Shown here one piece after another: positions 13,691-21,830 of a stretch of DNA of 22,999 nucleotides (position 1 is its first letter; every line of letters begins with the position of its first letter). The notes below the pieces were generated by a model, which was given only the letters and a program-made list of their open reading frames with translations, made no database searches and was not told the origin of the DNA. The stretch comes from a virus. The position numbers and the translations under genes were made by a program. Location: the IMG/VR virus record IMGVR_UViG_3300047560_000301, positions 1 through 22,999 of that record. One strand, written 5' to 3'.

Positions 13691-13713
13691 CTCCTCCCTT
13701 CGGGGAGGGGTTT
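13691..13713 (+). terminator. Stem-loop terminator with UUCG tetraloop after capsid genes
   Basis: CTCCTCCC (13691-13698) pairs with GGGAGGGG (13703-13710), eight pairs with one G-U, closed by a very stable TTCG loop and followed by TTTCT. The U tract is short, so termination may be partial, letting some transcription reach the tail genes. It may also shield capsid mRNA from 3' decay. Confidence 0.8.
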
Positions 13714-13771
13714 CTACTAGGTTTTCATGGTGAGAGTCTAGTACAAACCCAAACCACTTTGGAGAATATCA

Positions 13772-14365
13772 ATGTATCAAACTGACACAAACAGCCCAGA
13801 CTCACGTCTGAATATCAAGTTTTACCAACGAGCAGTACAAAACAACTTCAAGACAGCATTAGAAGGCCGCCCAATTATGGAAATGCGTGACTTCATTTTG
13901 ATTGAAGTTCCTGGCAACCAAACTTTGAGCATTGATACTTTTGCTCAAGATGAAGATAAAAAACGCTTCCCTATCGAATGGGCAAGATACCAAAACGAAA
14001 AGGTAGATGGTGAAATCGAGGGTACATTACTCAATGATTGGCCTGTACTAAATGCAGCCGTAGCTGCTGAACTCAAACATTTTAAATTCTACACAGTAGA
14101 GCAGATTGCTGGTGCTTCTGACGCACAATTAAACACAATCGGTATGGCAGCAGGTATGTCACCATTTGCTCTGCGTGATAAAGCAAAGGCTTTCTTGTCA
14201 AGCGCAAAAGACACAGCTTTAGTTCAACAACAAGCTGACGAGTTATCTAAACGAGATGAAATCATTGCTCGTATGGAAGCGCAAATTGCCGAGTTAGCTG
14301 CTCAAGCAAATAAACCCAAAACCAAAGCGAAAGCAAAGGTAGAGGAAGAAACTACAGAGGAATAA
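13772..14365 (+). CDS. Conserved phage protein of unknown function, 197 aa
   Basis: ATG 13772 has TTGGAG upstream. The N-terminal 100 residues form a conserved pattern seen in many podovirus tail-side modules: FYQRAVQNNFKTALEGRPIMEMRDFILIEVPGN, then RFPIEWARYQNEK, GEIEGTLLNDWPVLNAAVAAELKHF and YTVEQIAGASDAQL. The last part is a helix-hairpin-like stretch that looks suited to protein or DNA binding. The C-terminal third is a coiled coil (ADELSKRDEIIARMEAQIAEL) ending in a Lys/Ala/Glu-rich tail. It is the first gene after the capsid terminator. It might act in head completion or tail assembly, but no activity is known to me. Confidence 0.65.
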   Translation: MYQTDTNSPDSRLNIKFYQRAVQNNFKTALEGRPIMEMRDFILIEVPGNQTLSIDTFAQDEDKKRFPIEWARYQNEKVDGEIEGTLLNDWPVLNAAVAAELKHFKFYTVEQIAGASDAQLNTIGMAAGMSPFALRDKAKAFLSSAKDTALVQQQADELSKRDEIIARMEAQIAELAAQANKPKTKAKAKVEEETTEE

Positions 14366-14366
14366 T

Positions 14367-15284
14367 ATGGCACTAACTCTCTTGCAACTGGTACAACAAG
14401 CATCCGTAGAAATGGGTCTTGCTTTGCCTAACTCCGTAGCAGGGAATACTGCTGCTGATGTGCAACAACTTTACTATTTAGCTAACGCTTTAGGAAATGA
14501 GCTTGCGAGAGAGTATCCTTGGGAAGCCCTTAACATTGAATACGATTGGTACTCACAATATACCCAATCTGATGGCGCTATTATTGAGGGAACTTACGAC
14601 ATCGTAGGCGTTGACCCTGCAACAGTCGCATTTATCAATGCTCAAGGCGCCACAAATTTCCAAGTACAAGGTTTAGGCGTTATTCAAAGTACAGCAGTCG
14701 TATCTGCATTAGGTACAACAGTTACTATTAACAGCGCTGCAACTAGCGATGGCAATGGTCAATATACATTCGGTCAAGTTAAATATCCTCTACCAGCAGG
14801 GTTTGACCGTATCACAGACAGAACACAATACGATAAGTCTAAACGCTGGGAAATGCTTGGCCCAGAAACACCACAACAATGGCAATGGTTGAAGTCATCT
14901 TATATTTCAACTGGTCCTCGTATTCGCTGGCGTATCATGGGTTCAGAGTTCCAAATCTGGCCTTTGACATCTACTAACGAATATTTAAGTTTTGAATACG
15001 TTTCAACAGATTGGGCGAGGACTACTGCTGGCGCTTCATTGCCACAGTTTACAAATGATAGTGACACTTCAATCTTCCCTGACCGTTTGATGGTTTTGGG
15101 ATTGAAAAAGAAATACTTTGAAGTTAAGGGCTTTGATACTTCATCTTATCAACGTGATTACGATATGCAACTTAACATTGCTAAATCTAATGACCAAGGC
15201 TCACCAACATTGTCACTTGCACCAAGAACAGCCAACGTATTGATTGGTTGGGAGAATATTCCAGACGCAAATTATGGAGCTTAA
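14367..15284 (+). CDS. Head-tail adaptor / tail tubular A-like protein (P22 gp4 / T7 gp11 type)
   Basis: ATG 14367 follows the previous stop by one base with GAGG upstream. The 305-aa protein begins with ALTLLQLVQQASVEMGLALP and a helical YLANALGNELAREYPWEAL stretch, as in podovirus adaptor proteins that bind beneath the portal. An internal beta-rich insert follows (about 66-133, GTTVTINSAATSDGNG). The C-terminal half has PAGFDRITDRTQY, SEFQIWPLTSTNEYLSFEY and FPDRLMVLGLKKKYFEVKGFD, typical of this family. The adaptor ring would join portal and tail nozzle. Order (capsid, adaptor, gp10-like protein) is as in related phages. The exact family name is inferred from pattern and position. Confidence 0.7.
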   Translation: MALTLLQLVQQASVEMGLALPNSVAGNTAADVQQLYYLANALGNELAREYPWEALNIEYDWYSQYTQSDGAIIEGTYDIVGVDPATVAFINAQGATNFQVQGLGVIQSTAVVSALGTTVTINSAATSDGNGQYTFGQVKYPLPAGFDRITDRTQYDKSKRWEMLGPETPQQWQWLKSSYISTGPRIRWRIMGSEFQIWPLTSTNEYLSFEYVSTDWARTTAGASLPQFTNDSDTSIFPDRLMVLGLKKKYFEVKGFDTSSYQRDYDMQLNIAKSNDQGSPTLSLAPRTANVLIGWENIPDANYGA

Positions 15285-15286
15285 TT

Positions 15287-16807
15287 ATGGCTATCGCTAA
15301 AAGAGCAGTATCACAGCCAATTAGCTTGCCAGCTCCTACAGGTGGTTGGAACGCACGAGATGGTTTAACAGCAATGGGTCCTTTGGATGCCGTTACTTTA
15401 ACTAACTGGTATCCAGCAACCACAGAAATGCAATTGCGTAATGGCTATGCAAAATGGGCTACAGGGATTAGTGGTCAAGTTCAAACCTTAATGGCTTATG
15501 CAGGTGGCACAACAAACACATTATTTGCGATTGCAGGTGGTAGTGTTTATGACGTTACTTCACAAGGCGCAGTAGGTTCAGCAGTTCTAACAGGATTGTC
15601 TAACTCTAAATGGGGTTATCTCAATCTAGCGACTTCTGGTGGCAATTACTTATCTATGGCGAATGGTGTAGATGCACCTCGTAACTATAACGGTTCTGTA
15701 TGGTCAACGCCTTCAATAACAGGCGTTACAGCCACGAAATTGCGTGACCCTATACTCTATGCCCAAAGACAGTTTTTTATTGAAGATGGCACGTTAAAAG
15801 TATGGTATTTGCCAGTTCAATCTATCTCTGGTGCAGCGAATGTTGTAGATGTATCAGCATGGGCTACAAAAGGTGGCTATGTTGTATCTCACGGCACTTG
15901 GACTATTGATGCAGGACAAGGTGTTGGCGACCATTATGTGATTATGACATCACGAGGTCAGGTGATTGTTTATCAAGGTGATGACCCTGCTTCTCCAACA
16001 ACATGGTCTATGGTTGGTGTATGGGATATTGGCGCACCTGTTGGTAATCGTTCATTGTACAAATATGCTGGTGATATGCTAGTCGTTTGTCAGGATGGTG
16101 TGATTCCTATGTCTGCTGCTTTGCAGTCATCTCGTGTCAACCCTAAAGTAGCGATTACTGATAAAATTCAATTTGCTATCTCTGAAGCTGTGACTGATTA
16201 CGGTGCTAACTTTGGATGGCAATTATTATACGTTCCTACCATCAATCAACTATGGTTAAATGTACCTGTTCAAGAGGGACAAAATCAGCAACAATTCGTA
16301 ATGAATACGATTAACGGTGCATGGTGTAATTACACAGGCTGGAATGCTAACTGTTTAGAATTGTTTGAAGATAATCCTTATTTTGGTGGTAATGGTTATG
16401 TTGGTCGTGCTTGGTACACCAATGGTGACAACGGAAATAATATTAACGCATATGGCTTACAAGCATTTAATAGCTTTAACGGTGCTGGCACATTAAAACG
16501 ATTCACTATGTCACGCCCTATTTTAAGAGCTGATGGTAACCCTGGTATTTATGCAGGTATTGATATTGATTTTAATATTAACGATTTGTCTGCTCCACTT
16601 ACAACAACGCCTGTCAATATTGGTAAATGGGATACAGGTGTGTGGGATAGTGCAAATTGGGGTGGTGGCTTGCAAGTGATTCAAAACTGGCAAGGTATTC
16701 ATGGTGTAGGTTATTACGCAGCACCTATTGTTAAGGTAGCTTCTAATAATTTACAAGTACGTTGGGTATCTACAGACATCGTAATGGAAGGTGGAGCAAT
16801 CCTCTAA
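15287..16807 (+). CDS. P22 gp10-like tail / packaged-DNA stabilisation protein
   Basis: I choose ATG 15287, two bases after the adaptor stop with GGAG upstream. An ATG at 15248 would overlap the adaptor gene without a good ribosome binding site. The 506-aa protein has LPAPTGGWNARDGLTAMGP near the N-terminus, followed by TLTNWYPATTEMQLRNGYAKW. Repeated beta-blade-like phrases (LMAYAGG-TNTLFAIAGGSVYDV, GDHYVIMTSRGQVIVYQGDDP, LVVCQDGVIPMSAAL) suggest a beta-propeller. This pattern is shared by T7 gp12/P22 gp10-type nozzle proteins, which plug the tail tube and keep DNA in the head. The last segment (about 415-500) is Trp/Asn-rich. It is followed at once by a GNAT-like gene. Confidence 0.7.
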   Translation: MAIAKRAVSQPISLPAPTGGWNARDGLTAMGPLDAVTLTNWYPATTEMQLRNGYAKWATGISGQVQTLMAYAGGTTNTLFAIAGGSVYDVTSQGAVGSAVLTGLSNSKWGYLNLATSGGNYLSMANGVDAPRNYNGSVWSTPSITGVTATKLRDPILYAQRQFFIEDGTLKVWYLPVQSISGAANVVDVSAWATKGGYVVSHGTWTIDAGQGVGDHYVIMTSRGQVIVYQGDDPASPTTWSMVGVWDIGAPVGNRSLYKYAGDMLVVCQDGVIPMSAALQSSRVNPKVAITDKIQFAISEAVTDYGANFGWQLLYVPTINQLWLNVPVQEGQNQQQFVMNTINGAWCNYTGWNANCLELFEDNPYFGGNGYVGRAWYTNGDNGNNINAYGLQAFNSFNGAGTLKRFTMSRPILRADGNPGIYAGIDIDFNINDLSAPLTTTPVNIGKWDTGVWDSANWGGGLQVIQNWQGIHGVGYYAAPIVKVASNNLQVRWVSTDIVMEGGAIL

Positions 16808-17205
16808 TGTTGGTTCAAGGTGAACATGTAGCTCGTTGGGTCATGTCAAAAGTCGGTGCTTTTACCGAAGGCATGACTGCTTTAGGCTGGGAAGTAGATG
16901 GCGTAATAGTCGCAGGTACAGCCTTTGAGAATTACAACGGTAATAATATGTTTGGGCATCAACGCATAGATTCACCACCGCCAAGAGATTATTGGTTTCA
17001 AGTAGCAAATTATATTTTTAATCAATGCAAGGTTAAACGCTTCACCGCTACCGTTGAGGCAGATAACTACAAAGCAATTAAGCTAAACAAAAAGATTGGC
17101 TTTGAAATAGAAGCCGTATTAAAAGATGCAGGTCGTAATGGGGATATGTTAGTCATGACTTTGTGGCCTCATAACTGCCGTATGTTAAATTGGAATAAAG
17201 GATAA
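16807..17205 (+). CDS. GNAT-fold N-acetyltransferase-like protein
   Basis: I choose ATG 16807 (TAATG overlap with the previous stop, GGAG upstream), not the longer frame from 16762. The 132-aa protein has GNAT features: strands around WEVDGVIVAGTAFENY, a helical DYWFQVANYIFNQCKVKRFTATVE, and the motif-B pattern N-x-x-A-x-x-L-x-x-K-x-GF at residues 87-99. The usual acetyl-CoA loop (R/Q-x-x-G-x-G/A) is not obvious; PPPRDYWFQV stands there. GNAT-like proteins occur in other podovirus structural modules, with no firm function known to me. It could acetylate a virion or host protein, or serve as a structural or assembly factor if catalysis is lost. Confidence 0.7.
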   Translation: MLVQGEHVARWVMSKVGAFTEGMTALGWEVDGVIVAGTAFENYNGNNMFGHQRIDSPPPRDYWFQVANYIFNQCKVKRFTATVEADNYKAIKLNKKIGFEIEAVLKDAGRNGDMLVMTLWPHNCRMLNWNKG

Positions 17206-17208
17206 GAA

Positions 17209-18237
17209 ATGGGTAAATCTTCAGCACCTCCAGCTCCTGATTATACAGGTGCAGCTCAAGCGACTGCTGCTGGCAATTTGGAAGCGGCTCGTGCTACGGC
17301 TGCTGCTAATCGTGTCAATCAATACACACCGTATGGCAATTTGGTTTATGCACCAACTGAAACAGACAAATTTGGCAATCAGCTATATCAAGTTACCCAA
17401 ACTCTTTCACCAGCGGAACAGCAAAAACTTAATCAATCAAATGCACTTGATATTGGATTATTAGGTACTGCACAAACAGGTTTAAATTATGCTCAAGGGG
17501 TATTGAGCAAGCCTGGTGTAGATATGACTGGTTTGCCACAAATGCCTATCAATGCTGGCGAAACTTATTCTGATGCGATTATGCGTAGATTGCAACCGAC
17601 TATGACTGCATCTCAAGCTGCTTTCGATACCAAAATGGCTAATCAAGGTATTGCTCCAGGTTCAGAGGCTTATGCTAATGCTAATCGTGAGTTCCAACAA
17701 CAACAAAATGACTTGCTCACTTCTGCACAAATTCAAGGTATGCAAACAGGTCTTGGCGCACAACAACAAGCATTCAATCAACAAGCCTACAACCAAATGC
17801 AACCTATCAACGTTATTAACGCATTGCGTACAGGCACACAAGTTCAGAATCCTAACTTTGTATCACCAGTTCAACAAGCTGGCACAGCAGGTGCAGATTT
17901 GCTAGGCGCAGCTAACCAACAATATAACGCTCAAGTAGCAGCTACTAACGCAGCTAATGCAGGTGCTGGTGGCTTTATGGGTGGTTTAATGAGCTTGGGT
18001 GGAGCTGCACTTCGATATTCTGATGAAAACTTGAAAGACAATGTTAAAGAAATTGGTGCATTGAATAACGGCATTAAGATTTACTCATTTGAATACAAAC
18101 CAGAATACAAAGATATTGCTGGTCATGGTACTCAAGTCGGTGTTATGGCTCAAGAGGTTGAAAAAGTCATTCCTGATGCTGTTGTTACAATGCCTAATGG
18201 CTTCCGTGCCGTTAATTACTCTATGCTAGGAGCTTAA
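17209..18237 (+). CDS. Ejection-type Ala/Gln-rich protein with short C-terminal Peptidase_S74-like domain
   Basis: AAAGGA precedes ATG 17209. Residues 1-265 are rich in Ala, Gln, Asn and Gly, mostly helical, resembling the small DNA-ejection proteins of podoviruses rather than a fibre. NRVNQYTPYGNLVY and TLSPAEQQKLNQ are recurring phrases in such proteins. The end (residues 270-342) is an S74-type intramolecular chaperone: YSDENLKDNVKEIG, IKIYSFEYK, QVGVMAQEVEKVIPDAV, AVNYSMLGA. In endosialidase-type chaperones cleavage occurs before the Ser of the Ser-Asp pair, here Ser271-Asp272. The domain stops right after VNYSMLGA, so the usual long C-terminal helices are missing. The glycine-rich hydrophobic FMGGLMSLGGAAL precedes it. 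The next gene starts two bases later. Confidence 0.75.
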   Translation: MGKSSAPPAPDYTGAAQATAAGNLEAARATAAANRVNQYTPYGNLVYAPTETDKFGNQLYQVTQTLSPAEQQKLNQSNALDIGLLGTAQTGLNYAQGVLSKPGVDMTGLPQMPINAGETYSDAIMRRLQPTMTASQAAFDTKMANQGIAPGSEAYANANREFQQQQNDLLTSAQIQGMQTGLGAQQQAFNQQAYNQMQPINVINALRTGTQVQNPNFVSPVQQAGTAGADLLGAANQQYNAQVAATNAANAGAGGFMGGLMSLGGAALRYSDENLKDNVKEIGALNNGIKIYSFEYKPEYKDIAGHGTQVGVMAQEVEKVIPDAVVTMPNGFRAVNYSMLGA

Positions 18238-18238
18238 T

Positions 18239-19510
18239 ATGGCCTTTATGGATTACATACCTCAATTTGGTCAAAACATTCCTAATCAAAATGTTGGCGT
18301 ACAAAATGATACTACTGCACAATTATTATTAAAGCGCAGACTTGCTCAAGCTGATGCTTTACGCAATCAAGAAGCGCCTCAAGGTCAAATGGTATCTGGT
18401 CATTATGTAGCACCTTCATGGACTCAATATCTTGCTAATATCGCAAACCAATATGTTGGTGGCAAAGAAGAAGAAAAAGCCATGCAACAATATGGTGAAT
18501 ACGAAACAGGCAAACAAAAACGTCTTGCTGATGCTCTTGAGCAATACAATAAAGACATCGCTGACCGCACAATACAACCTGAACAACAAGCTCCAACCAT
18601 TACAGGTTCAACAGGCGAAATGGCTCCTAATATGGGCATGGTAAATGCACCTGCTCGTACAGTTCCTGTATCTGCCGCAGACCGCTACAATGCTTTAATG
18701 AGATATAGCGCTGCTACACAAAATCCTGAATTGACACAACGTGCTATGTTGGGTGGTATTGAGTTTGCTGGTAAACAAGAAGAAACAGCAGGTGAACGTG
18801 CATGGCGTGAAAAACAAACTGCTAATGAACAAGAGTTTACTCGTATTCGTGATAAAGAGCGTCAAGGTTTTGAGCTTACCCAGCAAGAGAAAAACTTTGC
18901 TAATCAGATGGCATTGCAAAAATCTAGTCAAAACTTCCAAGCAGCTAACGCACCTCTTGTTTCTGTACTTGACACAGTTACTGGTAAGCCAAAATTGGTT
19001 ACTCGTCAACAAGCTCAAGGAATGCAGCCTTATAGTGCAGCTCAAGAAGCTAAAGATGTTGTTAAAGTTCAACAAAAAGCTCAAAATGAAATTTCTGCTC
19101 AACAAGTATTAGACCAAGCTCAATTATTGTTTAGTCATCCTGGAAGAAAAGCTGGAACTGGCGCAAGCAGTTGGATGGGAATAATTCCAAATACAGACGC
19201 TAAAGACTTTTCTGTGAATTTGCAAACATTTAAAGCTCAAACTTTTGTTCCAATGGTGCAAGCTCTTAAAGGCATGGGTGCATTATCTGATGCAGAAGGT
19301 AAGAAACTTGTAGATTCTGTTGGTGCGCTTGACCCTAGTGTAAATGAAGCTGCTTTTGTAAGAAACTTGCAAAATGCTACTCGCACACTATATCAAAAAG
19401 CCAAAGCTGCTGGATTAAATGTAGTTGAACCTGACTTTTTACAAAATCAAACAAAAGCCGCAGCGCCAAGTGCTGTAAGACAACAAGCTGATGCAATTTT
19501 AGGATTATAA
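18239..19510 (+). CDS. Putative DNA-ejection / internal virion protein, 423 aa
   Basis: AGGAG precedes ATG 18239. The protein is long, helical and rich in Gln, Ala and Glu. It has an N-terminal LLKRRLAQADALRNQEAP segment, the phrase VSGHYVAPSWTQYLANIANQYVG, and a charged coiled-coil-like region (residues about 180-235). The C-terminal region (about 290-400: GTGASSWMGIIPNT, FKAQTFVPMVQALKGMGALSDAEGKKLVDSVGAL) is a pattern I associate with DNA-transfer proteins of podovirus prophages. Together with its two neighbours it would form the set of three ejection proteins known in P22 (gp7, gp20, gp16), which leave the head to make a channel through the cell envelope. Assignment to one specific P22 gene is not possible here. 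Confidence 0.65.
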   Translation: MAFMDYIPQFGQNIPNQNVGVQNDTTAQLLLKRRLAQADALRNQEAPQGQMVSGHYVAPSWTQYLANIANQYVGGKEEEKAMQQYGEYETGKQKRLADALEQYNKDIADRTIQPEQQAPTITGSTGEMAPNMGMVNAPARTVPVSAADRYNALMRYSAATQNPELTQRAMLGGIEFAGKQEETAGERAWREKQTANEQEFTRIRDKERQGFELTQQEKNFANQMALQKSSQNFQAANAPLVSVLDTVTGKPKLVTRQQAQGMQPYSAAQEAKDVVKVQQKAQNEISAQQVLDQAQLLFSHPGRKAGTGASSWMGIIPNTDAKDFSVNLQTFKAQTFVPMVQALKGMGALSDAEGKKLVDSVGALDPSVNEAAFVRNLQNATRTLYQKAKAAGLNVVEPDFLQNQTKAAAPSAVRQQADAILGL

Positions 19511-19511
19511 T

Positions 19512-21827
19512 ATGGCAAATGCTGAAGATTACGCAAGTTGGATAGTAGCTAATCAATCTAAAAAAGGCACTCCTGAATTTAATACTGTAGCTCAAGCATA
19601 TAAAGAAGCTAAATCAGAAGAGTCTGGCGGAATTGATTACAAAAAATTATATGCACAAAAGGCTCAAGAGGAGCAATTGCGCTCTAAATTAAGGCAAGAG
19701 CCTTGGATTCAACGCAATATTGAAGGGGCTATGACTGCTCCATCTAATTTGTGGGAAGGTGTTAAACAAACTGCCTATGAATTAACTCATGCAAAAAATC
19801 CATTAGATGTTGAAACTCGTGGTATTCCACAACAAGGCTATGATACATCAAAAATCCGTGAAAATAGAATTATTGCTAGTGAAGCTCCTGTTGGTGCAAT
19901 AACTGGGAACGTTGCTACTGCACTTCCTTTAGCTTTTGCTCCTGGTGGAACTACAGCTTTGGGTGGAGTTGGTTATGGCGCTTTATATGGTGCAGCTCAA
20001 CCAACATTGCCAGGTGAAAGCAGATTTGAAAATATCGTTACTGGTGGATTGTCAGGCGGTGTAGTTCCTACTTCAACTGCAACTGCAAAAACTGTTAAAG
20101 CTATTGCAGAACCATTGACTGAAGCTGGTAAAGAAAGAATTATTGGTCGAACATTACAAGAAGTAACTGGCACTCAATCTCCTGAAGTTTTACAACGTCT
20201 TAAGCTAGCTAAAGAAATTATTTCTGGAAGCAAGCCTACGGCAGCAGAAGTGGCTGAAAGCGGTGGAATTTCAGCGTTGCAACGTGCTGCTAAATCAGCA
20301 TTTCCTGAAGAATATACAGCTAGAGAATTGCAACAAAAATCAGCAAGAATTGGAGCTTTGCAAAGTATTGCAAAAGATTCAGAGGCTTTGGCTGCTTCAG
20401 AGAAAGCTAGAGAAGCTGTTACTAAACCAATGTATGAGCAATTTTCTAAAACTCATGTTATTGGTGGCGATGAATTAAATGATTTATTGTCAAGAATGCA
20501 CTCTGCTGGAGCTTTGCAAGAAGCTCAAAAAATTGCTAAAGTTCGTGGCACTAAATTTGATATTCCTGTAATTGAAGCTCCAGTTTATGGAGAAATGGCT
20601 CAAGCTGAAGTTCCATCTTTAATTAAAACAGTATCTAAAATGCCAGAAAAGGTTAAATTAGAAAAAGAACCTATTGGCATTACTGGATATTTAAAGAAAA
20701 CTGGCGGCATCAACATGAGTCACATCATGGATGTTACTGGTGAGAAAGTTCCTAAAAAATCAGGTGCCACAGTAGGGTTGTTTACTAAAAATGGTCGTGG
20801 ATTAGATGATGCAGTTCAAATTGCTGTAGAAGGTGGATATTTACCAGAGTCAGCATTAAGCGAAGTTGATGGTGGAATTGAAACATTGACTAATTTAATT
20901 GATAACGAAATTCGTGGCAAAAAAGCATATCCTATGAATTATGATGCTTTTGCTGCTAGTCAATTAAAACAATATAATCAAACCCCACAAGAATTTGCAG
21001 AATTGATTGGCAAAGTTGGTGGCGTAGAAGCGCCTAAAGCCGCTGAAACTGTTGTTGGTAGAAGAATTAAAGGCGAAGATTTATTAAATCTTAAAAAAGG
21101 CATTGATGAGCAAATCAAAAATGCTCAACCTGGAAGTCCGTTGCAAGCTGAATTGCTTAATTTAAAATCAGATTACATGAAATGGCTTGATAATCGTAGC
21201 GCTGGATTTTTAGAAGCAAATAATAAATTTGCTGAAATGAGTAAGCCAATCAATCAAATGAAGGTTGGTCAAAATCTTTTAGATAAAATTGAGCCTGCAT
21301 TAAGCGAATATGGCGCTTTAGGTAAAGAAACTGCTGCTAAATATGCAAAAGCATTAAAAGATTCATTGCAAACAGTTAAAGAAGCTACTGGATTTAAGCA
21401 GCCAATTGAAAAGCTAATGACACCAAAACAAATGGATACATTGCAAAATGTAGCAAAAGATTTAGCTAGAAAATCTAATGCTCAAGAATTAGGATTAGGT
21501 GCTGGCTCTAATACTTTCCAAAATTTAGCCATGAATAGCTTAATCAATCAATCAGCAACACCTAAATTGACTAATGCAACTATTAAAACAATTGATGCTT
21601 TAATTAGCAAAGCTCCTTTTGGAGTGAATTTATTAGCTCCTAGCAATTTAGTAAAAGCAGAAAATATTGCATTACAGCAAAAACTTGCTAAAGCATTATT
21701 AGACCCTCAAGAAGCTGCACGATTGATGGAATTAGTAAATAAACAACCTTCTGCAAAGGCTGAAATGATTAAAAAATTGATTCAAGGTGGAATGTTGTCT
21801 ATTCCAGCTCAAAATAAAGGAGAGTAA
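19512..21827 (+). CDS. Large DNA-ejection / internal virion protein, 771 aa
   Basis: AGGA precedes ATG 19512, one base after the previous stop. The N-terminus (AEDYASWIVANQSKKGTPEF) recurs in large phage structural proteins. Residues about 125-164 form a Gly/Ala-rich hydrophobic stretch (VGAITGNVATALPLAF, LGGVGYGALYGAAQP) that could insert into a membrane during ejection. The rest is mostly helical with many Lys, Glu and Ala. No lysozyme or transglycosylase motif is visible. The gene uses AAT, AAA and GCT codons heavily and looks more AT-rich than the capsid gene. It is the largest of the three ejection-type genes and lies before the second fibre. The general role is likely; the mechanism is inferred from P22 gp16/gp20. 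Confidence 0.65.
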   Translation: MANAEDYASWIVANQSKKGTPEFNTVAQAYKEAKSEESGGIDYKKLYAQKAQEEQLRSKLRQEPWIQRNIEGAMTAPSNLWEGVKQTAYELTHAKNPLDVETRGIPQQGYDTSKIRENRIIASEAPVGAITGNVATALPLAFAPGGTTALGGVGYGALYGAAQPTLPGESRFENIVTGGLSGGVVPTSTATAKTVKAIAEPLTEAGKERIIGRTLQEVTGTQSPEVLQRLKLAKEIISGSKPTAAEVAESGGISALQRAAKSAFPEEYTARELQQKSARIGALQSIAKDSEALAASEKAREAVTKPMYEQFSKTHVIGGDELNDLLSRMHSAGALQEAQKIAKVRGTKFDIPVIEAPVYGEMAQAEVPSLIKTVSKMPEKVKLEKEPIGITGYLKKTGGINMSHIMDVTGEKVPKKSGATVGLFTKNGRGLDDAVQIAVEGGYLPESALSEVDGGIETLTNLIDNEIRGKKAYPMNYDAFAASQLKQYNQTPQEFAELIGKVGGVEAPKAAETVVGRRIKGEDLLNLKKGIDEQIKNAQPGSPLQAELLNLKSDYMKWLDNRSAGFLEANNKFAEMSKPINQMKVGQNLLDKIEPALSEYGALGKETAAKYAKALKDSLQTVKEATGFKQPIEKLMTPKQMDTLQNVAKDLARKSNAQELGLGAGSNTFQNLAMNSLINQSATPKLTNATIKTIDALISKAPFGVNLLAPSNLVKAENIALQQKLAKALLDPQEAARLMELVNKQPSAKAEMIKKLIQGGMLSIPAQNKGE

Positions 21828-21830
21828 TAA

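Noticed and set aside
13714-13771. Inverted repeat TACTAG/CTAGTA after the capsid terminator as an operator or promoter
   Set aside because: The arms are six bases with a 17-base loop, and no -35/-10 pair is seen around them. It is too weak to list as a site.
18695-19105. 136-aa minus-strand frame in the same ejection gene
   Set aside because: It is antisense to a coherent gene, composed mostly of Leu, Ser and Phe as expected from the reverse complement of Gln/Lys/Ala codons, and has no neighbours on that strand.
18741-19112. 123-aa plus-strand frame inside the 423-aa ejection gene
   Set aside because: It is a Lys/Leu-rich shadow from a shifted reading of Gln/Ala codons, with no supported start and full overlap by a credible gene.
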